A stretch of 64,000 bases of DNA from Aldrovandia affinis (lineage: Eukaryota > Chordata > Actinopteri > Notacanthiformes > Halosauridae), in assembly GCA_029706075.1 (NCBI GenBank), contig JAINUG010000380.1, forward strand, positions 385,117 through 449,116. Reading direction: 5' to 3'. Of this stretch, positions 1-11,500 are shown piece after piece. The notes beneath the pieces are model-generated. The model was given only the letters and a program-made list of their open reading frames with translations, had not been told where the DNA came from and did not search any database. The first letter of the stretch is position 1; each line of letters starts with the position of its first letter. Made by a program: the position numbers and the translations under genes.

Positions 1-640
1 GATGTGGTGTGGGTTATGATCTCTATTTTTTTACCTGCAAGTACTGGGTTCTATCCCTGGCCTTTCTGTTCTATTTTACTTGCGTTCATAAGGTCTGACC
101 TTAACCTTGCTAAGAGACAGAGAGCAGGAAGGAGATACCTGTGGTGTAGGTGAATGATCGCCCACTCCCAGCACTTCCTTCTATTTATGTTGTGTATACG
201 AGGTCTCGCCTTACCTTCACTGTTAGACATGCCAAAGAGCAGAAGGGCTGTGGTGCAGGAGAATTACAGCTGTCTCCTGAAGCTGATGTTTGGGGTTCAA
301 GCCCCGTCACTTCCATTCTCTTTATCTTGTATTTATAAGGTCTGGCCTTAATTCCCTATAATACATGAGAAGGAGCAGAGAACACAGGTAAAGGAGCTGT
401 GGTGCAGGGGAATGATCGCTGTCTCCCTAAAGCTGATGTTTGGGGTTCAAGCCCCTGACTGCCTCCTTTCTCTTTGCTCAGATTTTGTCAGGTGTAGCGT
501 TTAAGTCGCTGAAAGACAGAGGATGCTTGTGAAGGACTCTGTGGTGCAGGTGGTAGAGCTCCAGATTACGATGCAGGTGGTTGGCGGTTAGAATCCACGT
601 GCCCGTCCTGAGCAACAGGAGGTCCCCAGGGTGGGGGCAG
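1..640 (+). repeat. Tandem array of tRNA-like modules (copy 1)
   Basis: Successive modules of roughly 110-190 bp each carry a box-A-like stretch (GTGGTGCAGGGGAATGATC near 400) and a box-B-like stretch (GGGTTCAAGCCCC near 290-305 and 446-458). They are joined by linkers of the type AAGGTCTGGCCTTAA. A second module type at about 536-606 reads GTGGTGCAGGTGGTAGAGC, with a weaker box B. The arrangement looks like tRNA-derived SINE heads repeated in tandem. The block is nearly repeated at 22350-23140. No protein-coding signal is seen. Confidence 0.6.
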
Positions 641-1108
641 ATGTGTGAGTGGCGTGAATGAAATGGGTGTGAAAGAAGGGGGTGTGGACGCTGCGGTCCC
701 CTCCGAAACTTCGCAGAGCTGAAAACTGGGCTTATGCCACTACTGAGTTTTACATTTTGATTTTTGAAAACGAGCTAGCTGCTGCCAATAGTGCGTTAAC
801 ACTAGCAGATTTAACTTGCTGTAATAAACGATTTTGCCCTTCTTTAACGTTAGAAGACCACACCAGCCATCTGAAGGCATCTGATTGAGCATGACCCAGT
901 CCGCCAAATGTGAACAGTAGACTAGAAGTTTACACTTGTAAGTTAGCCTAGTTGTGATAGTCTGCTTCAACTGTTCAACTGTTGATATTTCACACACACA
1001 CACACACCCAATAGCCTGCACACAGTTCAACAGCCAACAGTGAAGACCAATTATTTTATAATATAAAAATATCTTCGTTCATTAAGTCTGTCTCACCTTA
1101 CTTTTCAG

Positions 1109-2913
1109 AAATGCAATTGCTCTATCTGTCGTCCTGCCACAGACGATAGTGAAGACGGGCATAGAGGGGAGCTGCTCTTCCACATGGATGAGCACACTTT
1201 CTACCGCCATCTCCGCGTCACCCTTGCCCAGTTTGACCACCTTGTTGAGGTCCTGGGGCATCAGGGTCTCAAGGGGACCAGCATGACGGCGGTCTTGAGA
1301 TCCCTGTCAGGCAAAAGGTAGGCCTATGCCCTGATAAAGACTGGTTTTTGAAACATGTAATACCACAATTAAATACATTTCTGCCTTTGTTTATAACTTG
1401 TTGAATGCCTGGGATACATTCTCTGTTTTCAGGTTGCACTCTTCCTCTGGTATATGGCGAACCAGAATAGCTTCAGGGAAATGTCGGACAAGTTCAACGT
1501 ATCCCAGTCATCTGCACACAGGTAGAAGGTTTAGATGGTACAATGATGCTAGAAAACTGATTAACAGACTGCTGCTAGAATGTAAAGAATAAATTCTTTG
1601 AAATTACCTGATTGATAAACTGGTCTAGTCACCCTAGCAACTGAGCATACTGTTTTGAATATGAACATTCCATGTAGTCACTTCGCATGCATTCCAAGGC
1701 TTCCTGTTTTTGAATATGAACATTACATGAAAAGGGTCCATATTGGCTTGTGTTATGGTCATAAAAAAACCTCAGATTTTAAGTCTCTATTCTATTCTAT
1801 TCTATTCCACAGGTGCGTGGTTGATGTACTGAGGACCTTTTGCAAAATGGTTCCAACTTTTATCAGCTGGTTCACCAATTGCGAAAAAATGGCAACCTCT
1901 GCTGCCTTCAGGGCGGTGTGTGGCATTGACGGCATCATAGGTACGTTACGATAGCTTTTACTCATCCCCAGGGGGATCAGGAAAGCTTTCACAACTGCAA
2001 GGTGCAGACCAAAGTAAAAAATCAAATAAAAAAATCAATACCACTAGTCATTGTTTATCTCTGTCATAAACTGTGCATTGTGCATTGCAGGTGCCATAGA
2101 TGGATGCCATATAAAACTGCAGCGGCCACCCGTCAGAGGAGGGGACTACCTCAACAGGAAAGGCTACTATTCTGTAGTCCTCCAGGGGATTGTGGATGAA
2201 AGAGGGAGGTTCCGGGACATCTATGTCGGAGCACCATTGTTTATTAAATCTTGTAACTGTTCTGTAACTGCCATGCACCAATATACCCCAAACAGATTCT
2301 TTGTAGGCATAGCATACACAGTAATAAAGCACTTCTAATATTGATTCAGGCAGGGTTCATGACTCCAGGATCCTCAGGAAATCCACCTTCTTTGAAAAAT
2401 GGGGGGAAAAATGGGGAGGTTAGTATTTTGTAGCATCTTGGAGAACACCTTGTTTCAATCTGTTCTGTACCTCGCTGCTCTGAAAAACCGAAATTTCCCA
2501 CCCTGGGATGAATAAAATCTATCCTCTTATCTTCAGGTACATGCTACTTGGCGACAGCGCGTACATCAGTCGCGACCACACATTTATTGTCACGCCAAAG
2601 CGGGACAATGGTGCCCTGACCTTGCAGGACCAGCAGAGGAACACCAACATCTGCAGAGGACGCGTTGTGGTGGAACAAGCGTTTGGCAGGTCAGTAGCTC
2701 ATTTGAGAACATGTTCTCGGGCGTGACACTTTTTCTTTTGGCAGGGTCAAATGCAAGTGGAGGAGGATGCGGGATCTGCAGAACACCAGGCTGGATGTGG
2801 TGGTCATGCTGATCATGTCAGCCTGCATGCTCCACAACCTCTGCACCGGACCTGCTGACATGTGCCAGGAACATCCCGCCGGTTGCCCTCGCCATGAGGA
2901 TGAGAACATTTGA
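1109..2913 (+). pseudogene. HARBI1-like Harbinger transposase, seven putative exons
   Basis: This would cut and rejoin DNA as the DDE nuclease of a Harbinger transposon. Exons inferred from GT-AG borders and homology are 1109-1319, 1433-1521, 1813-1940, 2091-2238, 2354-2418, 2537-2689 and 2745-2913. Catalytic positions are visible: first Asp in GAIDGCHI (exon 4), second in LLGDSAY (exon 6), Glu in VVVEQAFGR (exon 6). The N-terminal helix region FYRHLRVTLAQFDHLVEVL and FLWYMANQNSFREMS are also typical. The reading frame continues across junctions 2-3, 3-4 and 4-5, but not 1-2 (one base off) or 5-6 (an A/G-rich stretch near 2400-2418). So it is probably a decayed copy, although small assembly errors in homopolymers could mimic this. 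A polyadenylation signal AATAAA lies near 3020. Length, about 320 aa, fits the family. Confidence 0.75.
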
Positions 2914-3436
2914 AATTCTTTATTTTTTTTTAATGCCTTAATTGTTGAAAAAGGTTTCAATCAATCAACTTATAATTTTATTTTACAAACATTCCTTGAG
3001 TTTGCCTTGAGTTTATCAATAAATCCTCAAGCAAAAAGTGTATGTGGGACCCATTATTTATTTTCTGAAGACAAACTACACTCAAGACCTTTTCAGGCTT
3101 TAGCAAATATACATCACTGGGAATGTAAAGTCACATAATAAAATGAAATCCACCACACAAGCATGTAGTACAAAATGGCACAGCACAGCTTTTTTATTCA
3201 CATATAGTCTGTGTTTTCTTCACATAAAAATCCAGCATAACAACATAAGAGACCTGCATTAAAGTTACAGCCAACCTGTAAACACTGTGTACAGTACACA
3301 TCACAATTTTATATTAATTTGGTCAACAACTACAACAACACATAAAAAGGAAGACTGTTACACTAAGCTAACTGGGTCAATTGAATTGACTTAAAATTAT
3401 TAAGCACACACACAAACGCACGCACACACACACACA

Positions 3437-3570
3437 GAATTTAATGAGAGAGTATCTCAGCAATCATATTGAGTCAGGCACACACACCTATCAAACCAAT
3501 CAGAACAGATAATAATAATTTGAGCAATAACCAACTCTACTGCTTGCTGAGATACTCTCTCATTAAATTC
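3437..3570. repeat. Perfect 27-bp inverted repeat at the Myb-like gene end
   Basis: Positions 3437-3463 and 3544-3570 are exact reverse complements (GAATTTAATGAGAGAGTATC and its mirror), separated by 80 bp. The right arm encodes the last residues of the Myb-like protein, so its C-terminal codons are copied in inverted orientation downstream of the stop. Confidence 0.85.
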
Positions 3571-4860
3571 TCAAACGTGCTCCGCTGAGCTCTCATTTCC
3601 TCAAGCATCTCATCGTGTCTCCTCTGGCTAGCCTGTTCTGACTCCCCGGATGAGATTAATAAGGGGGTTTGCCGGTCCCCTTGCCCCCTCACTCTGCGTG
3701 GGTATGGTGTGTGTGTGTGTAGTGTGCGTGTGGTGTCCCCTCTGCCGGCCCCTCCACTATACTCTGGACTGACCCCCCCTGCGCCACTATCCCCTGCGTC
3801 CAGCACCTCCGGCCTACGGACATCTAGGCCCCTCTCGTTGTCCCCACAACGGCAAATTCAATGTCGTGATGCCCTCCCAACAATGAATCCATTTGGTCAA
3901 AAATTTAAAACGAATTATCCCCCCTACCTGTGCTATTGTTGTTATCCTTTACAGTTTTGTACCCATCTACAAGCGTCTGCCATTTCCGGGCCACTTTAGC
4001 CGGACAGAAAACCTGGCCAAATTGGGCCATCAGCCTCCTGGCCATGTCCTCCCACAGATTTTTTTTGCCCCCTTCCCCCTCTTGATCCTTGCATTGAGCT
4101 CCTGCAGGCTCTGGGGGAGCCCAGCGCTATCATTTTCCAGGTGTGCCCTGTGTGAGGAAAATCATTGAAACAATTACAAAGTCTGACTTGAATAAATAAT
4201 TTGAGTTTATCATTTAGTTTGCCTTTTAAAATCTGGCCAGGGACAGCAGATGAAAACTAGTTCACTGCGACTTCACTGTCCTACACTGTGTTCTTATCTT
4301 ATCTATTACATGCCTCATCAGCTCGATAAGAAATCGAGTACTCTCCAGAGAGAACGCCGTCTCCTGCCCTGACCCTGACGGACTGCTGGGGCTGGTGGTA
4401 CTTGACTGTGCTGCTGGGGCTGCTGCACTGGGGCCTGTGTGGGACTGGACGCCAGCCCGTGAAAGTGACTTGGAACGGTAGTCAAACCCGTAACTTCCCA
4501 CTCATGAACTCGTACTGGAGGGAGCTACAATGGTAATAAATTGTATATTACATAATTTTATTTATTGACATGATCAATATTTCGCCGTTTGCACAGTCAT
4601 GTTTAGCCCCTTTTCGGGGGCTAGGTCAAGTTCAGGTTTACCGTAGTAGCTAATGATATCTAGCTAGCTAGCACTAGCTATTTCTTATCGTGCCATATTT
4701 CATACACATCAGATTGCAGTACATAATCGTGTGTATGTAATTTTGATTACAACGTGCAAATTTACTTAATGTTGCCCTAAAGTTATCTTTTGTCGATTTC
4801 TTACCATTCACAAGAACCTCAGTTACTGTAGATGCCATATTCGTTTTGATGCTGTGTGAT
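3540..4860 (-). pseudogene. Harbinger Myb/SANT-MADF-like partner protein, degraded
   Basis: This is the DNA-binding helper that brings Harbinger transposase to the element ends (family knowledge). On the minus strand, a short first exon begins at about 4837 (MASTVTEVLVNG) with a GTAAGA donor. A low-complexity Ser/Gln/Pro region runs into SLESTRFLIELMRH (about 4350-4310), the start of the trihelix. A second exon from about 4155 encodes AHLENDSAGLPQSLQELNAR, then after a one-base slip in an A/G tract, LWEDMARRL and KVARKWQTLVDGYKTVKD (about 4080-3940), the second and third helices. The C-terminus (3806-3540) is a charged coiled coil ending in LMREYLSKQ. An in-frame stop precedes the 4501 region and the frame slips once, so the copy is broken. 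It lies tail to tail with the transposase. Confidence 0.6.
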
Positions 4861-4975
4861 GCTGTGTGATGCTGTGTGACGCTGTGTGACGTCAAAGTCG
4901 TGAGTTGGGAGTACATCGATCTCGTACGAGTTCACAGGTGGGAAGTTACGAGTTTGACTACGCGTTCCGCGTCAT
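4463..4975. repeat. Inverted repeat pair, about 53-bp arms
   Basis: The arm at about 4463-4516 (GTAGTCAAACCCGTAACTTC within it) is the reverse complement of about 4921-4976, with only a few mismatches. The left arm overlaps the reading frame of the Myb-like gene. The right arm leads into the presumed right terminus of the Harbinger element. Could be subterminal repeats of the transposon or a small foldback insertion. Confidence 0.6.
4850..4889 (+). repeat. Short tandem repeat, 10-bp unit
   Basis: The unit GCTGTGTGAT / GCTGTGTGAC is repeated four times. It lies just upstream (on the minus strand) of the first exon of the Myb-like gene. Confidence 0.8.
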
Positions 4976-5035
4976 TTTACACGTAGAAGTGGGAAAAACA
5001 CGAGTTACGAGTTGCTTGGAACGCACCATCAGTCC

Positions 5036-5345
5036 ACGCACCCCCCGTCAAGGTCAAAGTTCATCACCAGCAACTCCCTCTGACTGCTACTGCCTCAAGC
5101 TGGCAGGGTGGAAGTTTTCTCTGCAAGACCAAGAGTAGACTGAGCTAGTCAGTAAGACACGGGGAAAGTGTATTAAAGATTCTCAAGCACAAAGTGCAGG
5201 CAGGGTGGAATAACATGCTGTGGAAATGCAAACAATGTTTGAAACAAGGCCTCTTCTACAGCAGATAACTGCTGCAAGGGGTGTGTTACTGTTCACCTGC
5301 TCATTTAGGCATCAACTGCTCACCTGCCTACAAGGATAACAGACT
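5036..5345. repeat. Dispersed repeat; paralogue of 23500-23740 plus 27597-27660
   Basis: From CACCCCCCGTCAAGG onward this stretch matches 23500-23740, and its continuation CAGCAGATAACTGC matches 27603-27640. It is therefore the unoccupied version of the site into which the L2 element at 23734 inserted. No coding potential was recognised. Confidence 0.7.
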
Positions 5346-5777
5346 TCACCCAATGACTAAGAGCAACAGGTTTACTTTGGCTTCTTTCCTGCAGCCTCCA
5401 GCACTTTTTAGGTGCCCTCTTCTCTTACAATAATGGCACACCGGGCTACCTCCCACACCGTGGAACCATTCGGGTCTGGTGATAGCACGCCTGGAACGTT
5501 TTCCAGGAGACACAGCAGCAATAGGGCAATTTCTCACTCAGCTCAGGGATTAAGTATTTATCTCGGGCAAAACCGATTTGTGGGTCAATTTATAGTCATC
5601 AGCAATAGCGGAAGCTCTCCTCAGATTGATGATTTTATATACGTCTAAATGAGTTTTAATGTCCAGCAAAACACAATCTTTAAACTCTTCCAAAAGAATA
5701 ATCGGTCTTAAGCGCTCAAAATCCCAACCAATTTTATCTGCTGAACGATCAAACGCAGTTTTGTTTTTCCTCGTCAT
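5346..5777 (-). pseudogene. LTR-retroelement gag relic (capsid/SCAN-like plus CCHC knuckle)
   Basis: Gag packages retroelement RNA. The minus frame 5777-5550 has WDFERLRPIILLEEFKDCV followed by a helix-rich stretch, like SCAN/gag capsid domains of fish LTR elements. The frame 5537-5346 has a zinc-knuckle-like CHYCKRRGHLKS with the last Cys displaced. The frame is broken between the two parts and at the upstream end, so the gene is dead. A primer-binding-site-like motif lies upstream at about 6279-6297, which supports an LTR element reading leftward. Pol is not present, so the element is deleted or only partly kept. Confidence 0.5.
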
Positions 5778-6278
5778 TCTTAGTGGTTAATTTCGAGAGT
5801 GCGGAAACGTTGCCGATAAACCTCAGGAATAATCCTCATACCTTTAACCGTTTTTACGCTCTTTCTCCATCTATGTTTTCGCCACAGCGATTCGCGTCTC
5901 ATTGTCAAATAGCTACGGTTCCGTTTTACTACAACCTGGAAGTTTTTCCCATGGTGTCCGCCTTTTTTAGCCCAGCAAGTAGAAAAACTTCGGCGAACTG
6001 GCGCAATTCAGTTTTTTTAAAAACTGATACCAGTCGTAAGTGTCAGCTCACTTTTGAGGAAGTTAGCGGACTGGAATTCACTCAGAATTATCTCAATGTC
6101 CGACATAAATACAATCAAACAAAAATAGTCAACAGCCAAAGTATGCACTCAACACTGGAATTATTAAACTGCTTACAGTACCTCCCACCGAAATATATTA
6201 TGGCAAAACGGCAATCGCGATCAGGATATTCCGAACAAAATACAATATTCAGTCACACGATACACAATACAAACGAGA

Positions 6279-6300
6279 TCCCTGACGCGAGCCCCCATTT
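6279..6300 (-). promoter_or_regulatory. Possible tRNA-Pro-type primer binding site at an LTR edge
   Basis: Read on the minus strand, GTAACA (an LTR-like CA end at 6300) is followed two bases later by TGGGGGCTCG and then CAGGGAT. This resembles the common TGGGGGCTCG primer binding site, with a small interruption. It sits about 500 bp upstream of the gag relic in the same orientation, as expected. The outer LTR boundary was not identified. Confidence 0.4.
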
Positions 6301-7011
6301 GTTACCCGTCAACTTGTTCTTAACTCTTGTTTTAAGGTTGAGGTGAGCCTAACCTGGTATTGTGTAGCTGTATGGATGTGCATGTAAACAAAAACACCCC
6401 GCAGGCATTTACGGTGAGGCAGTCCCAATCCCAAAATGCAAAATGGGGTAGACGACTCATCCAATCTGACGTTTCTACCTGCCCGTCTGCTTTCACAGCT
6501 AGCGCGGTCTCCAGACCCAGCAAAGTTCGGCGTGGCTTCTTTGCATACTCCTTGTTATGTTCAGTAAAAGTTCACAATTCCTCGTGAGTAATACCGCGAC
6601 CAAAAGAATAAAGGAAAAATATCCAAAACGACAATAGCATGACCAGAAAACCTCCACTCTTGAGGGGTGTCCCCGAATGAACTTTGCAAAGTCCACAAAA
6701 CCCAAGGTTTCTAAAAACCTTCTGAAACCACAGCCTCTCTCTTCACTTAGCCTTTTATTTTATTTTAACAAACTCTAGCAAACCCTTGCTGTGCAGTTGT
6801 TTTCCAGTGAAGATTGTTTTCATTAGTTTTTTCAGATTGTAGATATACCTATGATGGATGGGTGCCTGAATCTAGTGCTGGCTCAAGGGGTAAATGCACT
6901 GGGATCACCTGCTTGGCTGATTCTACTCAAATCATTTGAGTCATCTTAACCCCTCAGTCATCCAAGTTTGAATGTTTATTTCCATTTGGGGTTAGGAAGA
7001 TGAGGTTAATG

Positions 7012-7167
7012 CAAGGCCGTAACCATGGAGTCAACATTGGGGGGGACCAAATCAATTTATTTCTATTTTTTATATCAGCTAGGCTATATATTGGGGGAGA
7101 CATTTTGAGCATATCTGAATATTGGGGGGATGTGTCCCCCCCAATATATATGGTAATTTCGGCCTTG
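7012..7167. mobile_element. Small MITE-like element with CAAGGCCG termini
   Basis: It begins CAAGGCCG and ends CGGCCTTG, an 8-bp terminal inverted repeat. It contains a strong internal hairpin (GGGGGGATGTGTCCCCCC near 7123-7141). A second copy, lacking the left terminus, lies at 39239-39368. No open frame. Confidence 0.65.
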
Positions 7168-7202
7168 GGTTAATGTATGATGGGTGAGCTGCTTTCCTTC
7201 AG

Positions 7203-7450
7203 TTCTGGAGTAGTAGCTCACAGAGTTAAGGTGCCAGTTTCCATCGGACGGACCAGGGTTCAAGTCCCTGTCTTCTGTTTTGTCCACTTGTTTGGGCTTT
7301 TTTCTAATTGGTGCTCAAACGAGGAGGTTCCTCTATGATGGGAAAGCACCTATCTTCAATGGAGAGGTAGCTCACAGAGTTAAGGTACCTGGCTGCTGTC
7401 AGAAGGACCGGGGTTCAAGACTCTGCTTTGCTGAATCTGGAAGGGAATGC
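7203..7450 (+). repeat. Two tRNA-like units in tandem
   Basis: The units at about 7210-7275 and 7362-7430 both have a box-A-like TAGCTCACAGAGTTAAGGT and a box-B-like GGGTTCAAGTCCC or GGGTTCAAGACTC. An inverted copy of this region lies at about 20380-20580. They resemble tRNA-derived SINE heads and not working tRNA genes. Confidence 0.55.
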
Positions 7451-7539
7451 TTTTCTTCTTTGGCTTTTCAGATTGTAGAGTTAACTATGATGGACGAGCT
7501 GTTGAATACAGTGGGTTTTATCATTTTTTGTTGATCAAA

Positions 7540-8500
7540 GTTTACAAAAAGTTTACATTTTTAGGTGAATTTGTTTTTAAACCATTTTAGTCATGAGACC
7601 GCAGACATTGTTCCAGAAGGTCACGAGTCAAAGGTCAAAGTTAACCAAGTCAGTTACTTGAGATAGTAAATCAGTTATTAGATTTCCACTAGTAATTATG
7701 ACTGGGAGGGCCACTCAAAAGGTTTATGAGTCTCTGAAACTTGTATTTATGCAGCATGAAACCTCTCTTTGATGGAGAATGTGATTTTGGAACTGGCCAG
7801 TGTATGGCTGATGACCTGGCCTGGATTTGTGTTGAAACTGGAACTGGATTCATGACGTTACTTTGAGAAAGTCTTTGCCCTGGTACATTGCTTAGCAGTC
7901 CAAGTATAGGGAGGGATTAATAAAAGAAACAAGTCAAGTTACACCCCAAAATGGAGTTGCGCTTTATTTTCGGTTTTATTTAGTTAATACATTTTTCTTT
8001 CACAAAGCCTCAGTAACGTATTAGGTTTGACTCTTATATTGTTAACATTTTCCACAATGTGAGTGTGTGTGTGAGAATTGAATACATTATACCCAAGTAA
8101 CTACTTGCACTACTTCACAAATAATAGTACTCATTCTTCTTAATAGCGATGCAGTGTAAATAAAATGTTTCGATTGAACAAAATCAGTCGATGATACGGC
8201 TGGATGTGGTACCAGAGTTTACCTGATGTGAAAGTGCTGACAGATCAGCCACACTCTAACCTCAGTGCTACAATGCTGACCCCTGCAGGAAGGGATGTCT
8301 CTGATGACTTGTGTCTAACAGGAAGAGAGAAGCACAGCCCTGCTCACAGACAGACGCTTTAGTTACAGTGGGGACTATACAACATGCCTCCAATGTGTAA
8401 TACTCTAATAAATTAATTAAAACTATCAAAGAACAAAGTCTGAGAAGAAGAGGAATTAGAGTCTAGTTTTTGAGACATTTCTTTTTTAGCTGCAGTTTGA
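7540..8500. other. Intergenic stretch upstream of TRIM gene A
   Basis: AT-rich sequence with no gene recognised. The last 200 bp share patches with the region upstream of gene B (30050-30470), so this is the likely promoter and 5' untranslated region of gene A. No TATA box was assigned. Confidence 0.4.
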
Positions 8501-8510
8501 GAAAAAGCTT

Positions 8511-8530
8511 TAAGTAAAAGTGAAACTGAA
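8511..8530 (+). promoter_or_regulatory. IRF/ISRE-like motif upstream of gene A
   Basis: The sequence AAAAGTGAAACTGAAC fits tandem AANNGAAA / GAAANNGAA interferon regulatory factor half-sites and lies about 50-65 bp before the start codon. The same motif with one change stands at the same place before gene B (30404-30420). Function is inferred from the motif and the known interferon response of many TRIM genes. Confidence 0.45.
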
Positions 8531-8578
8531 CTACAGTTGAATCAGAAGCCATTACTGAGCTCAAAACAGACAGGCAGA

Positions 8579-11500
8579 ATGGCGGGCATATTTTCTGTCC
8601 TGGAAGAGGAGCTCTCCTGTCCTGTGTGCACTGAAATCTTCAGGGATCCTGTTGTCCTGAAGTGCAGCCACAGCTTCTGTAAAGCCTGTCTGCAGAAGTA
8701 CTGGGAACAGAAGGGATCTCGGGAGTGCCCAGTTTGCAGGAAAAAATCATCTATGGATCAGCCTCCCTGTAACCTTACTCTGAGGAATACCTGTGAGGCG
8801 TTCTTAAAGGAGAGAAGTCAGAGAGATACAGCAGGATCTGAAGAGCTCTGCAGTCTGCACAGTGAGAAACTCAAACTCTTCTGTTTGGAGGATCAAATAC
8901 CCATCTGTGCTATCTGCCAAACTTCAAAAAAACATGAAAATCACAAACTGCGACCAGTTCAGGAGGCAGCAGAAGAGTATAAGGTAATTCTTTGATAACA
9001 GAACAGAGTTTCTGTTTTTTAAAAATAAAATTCTTCATTGCGCGTAATAAGTATCAAGTTTTAAAATTTCCAGTTGTAAATTCTTTGAGATTCCAAATAA
9101 ATAAAATCCTTAAAAAGTTCAGCTTTTCAGCTGTGATCAGTGGACAGCATGGTAGAGTAGGGGTCAAAGTTCATGACTCAGATATGTGTGTCTGACACAA
9201 TGTGGTCTTAGAGGGCAGGTCATTGTTAATGTGTCACTACAGACTAAAGATACGCTATCAGAACAGCCCATTGAACTTGGACATTGTGCTTTCAGTTGGA
9301 GTGAAACCCAGCTCACACAGGCGAGTCCAGGACCAAGTCTGGGAAGCCTTGGTTTAAATGATTACTGGCAAAATATATCAATATGTATTATAAATACTGT
9401 AAACCATAAAACATGTATTCCACATTCCAGTGGATATTATATTGCAAACTGGGTAATTTTCCATGATCTTCAACCTATTCAGTGTATTTTGCACCCTGGT
9501 TCCTTGGTCTTCACCAATTTCCTCACTTTTGCCAAATGGAGAAAACTCTTATCAGTCAGATTCAGTCTTATCAGTATGTTTTAATTTATAGGACATATCA
9601 TAATTATTATTCTTTTTTTCATCCCTATCACTTGTCACTAATTATTTTAGTTTTTATCATGAACATATCCAAGGATAAATGTTTTTCAATTTAAAGCAAA
9701 AAATTATTAAATTGTAAATTGACACTAAACACTTATTTTTGACACTAAAATAATGACACATTCATTCATAATTAAAGAAACTAAATTAGTGCTGTAATTG
9801 TGTGCAGTCGCACCTTTTTACCTGCCGTGTTCTGTCAGAGAGGTGCTGCACTGTGTGTCAGAGACCACATTGTTGCTCACCTGTCCTGTCCCACACTCAC
9901 CACCAGAGGGCAGCTGGATACACAAAGTTGCCTCACCAATATTAAACATAACTTTTTATTTTATGGAGATCTGTTTAATCAAATTTGAAACAAAAACTCC
10001 ACCGAGTTTTCAATCACCAGACGCCATACCTCTTTGTCCTAGGCATACTCTGAGCTTTCCACTGGTTTAAATTTTACTGACATTTATGTGGCTTTGGATA
10101 AAAGCGTCTGCTAAATGGCGTATATTATGTAATCTGAGTTGAGCATACAATTGTTATAAATACTAAACAAGTCCCTTTCACTGTGGGTGTTCAGAGGAAT
10201 ATGATTTTTAAGGCTGTTGAAAATAACCATCATATATTTATTGTACCATTACAGAATTTGGACTAAGTGTTATAAAAACATGGGAAATGGTAATGTGCCA
10301 GCAGATGTTCTTAACTGGAGGTGTTTCTAGATTAGACCTGCAGGGGGCACAAGTGAGCATCAACCACAGGGGGCGCAGGTGCAGAGGTCAGTAAGGCCAA
10401 TAAGGGGCGCTGTAGATCCCTCATTTCTCTAAGGAACACAGACCCCTGCAGTGAGTCTTAATCAGAGACACAAGCTGGGACCTGAGTCTCCATTCTGGCT
10501 CCCCTCTGTCTGAGCAGGGGCTCTTGTGCTGTCTGTGCAGGCAGTGAAGTTTACTGTCGGTCTGTTTCCTAAGTAAAGTGTGGACTCATTTCATTCCAGG
10601 AGAAACTCAGGACTGTACTGGCACCACTGCAAGAGAAGCTGAAAGCCTTTAATGAAGTGAAACTAATCTGTGATCAAACAGCAGAGCACATCAAGGTACT
10701 GAACTGATGCCTTTAAATCACAGTGTTGAAAATGCAGCATTGGATTGTGCTGAAATGATGGTGAATAATGTTTATTCCAGAGCCAGGCCCAGCGCACAGA
10801 GAGGCAGATAAAGATGGAGTTTGAGAAACTTCAGCAGTTCCTAAAAGATGAAGAGGCAGCCAGGATATCTGCCCTGAGGGAGGAAGAGGAGCAGAAGAGT
10901 CAGATGATGAAGGAGAAGATTGAGAAGATGACAGAAGAGATATCCTCCCTTTCAGAACAAATCAGAGCCATAGAACAGGAGCTGGGAGCTGAAGACGTCT
11001 CATTCCTGCAGGTAAGACCTGTTCACTCTGGCTGTAGGAATCTCTATAAACAGGCATCATTGTTAACACACATTCATTGATTTAATACATTATTCTTTAA
11101 TCCATATATTCATGTATATTTTCAAATATTATTACAAGAACCTTTATAGACGAGTATATTTCCATTAAAATTGTGCTTTCCTATTTACAGATTTAGGAAA
11201 ATGTGATGCTAACCTTTATAAGTACATTTTGTTTGTCATATTTCCATATAAATCATATTTATCAATTAAAAGTCAGATATTAATATAGTTATTCATACAA
11301 TATTAATGGATTGAGTTTGGGCTACAGTTATAATACTTCACTCTATTTCAGAGCTACAAGGATACAGTGAAAAGGTATGTAAACTCCAGCCTCATGTCTG
11401 TCTCATCAGGTTCAATATCAAAAGTAGAATGCGACAATGCTAATAAACTATCAATGACATATATCAAATCAAATCACATTTATTTATATCCTTCTCTGCC

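Larger units (their letters stand above)
1000..5030. mobile_element. Harbinger/PIF-type DNA transposon, degraded
   Basis: The two genes expected in an autonomous Harbinger element are both present and converge: a split DDE transposase on + (1109-2913) and a Myb/SANT-MADF DNA-binding partner on - (about 4860-3540). Limits are approximate. Flanking sequence before about 760 and after about 5036 matches the repeat copy at 23040-23140 and 23500, which has no such element between. The right end near 5030 ends in AACGCACC, and I could not define a convincing terminal inverted repeat at the left. Frame breaks in both genes suggest an inactive copy. Confidence 0.65.

Noticed and set aside
397..606. 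Functional tRNA genes
   Set aside because: Box motifs are present but no unit folds convincingly into a full cloverleaf with a clear anticodon arm; a tRNA-derived repeat is more likely.
5783..6346. 187-codon plus-strand frame
   Set aside because: No family resemblance; it lies antisense to the gag relic and its upstream region, where the meaningful signal is on the minus strand.
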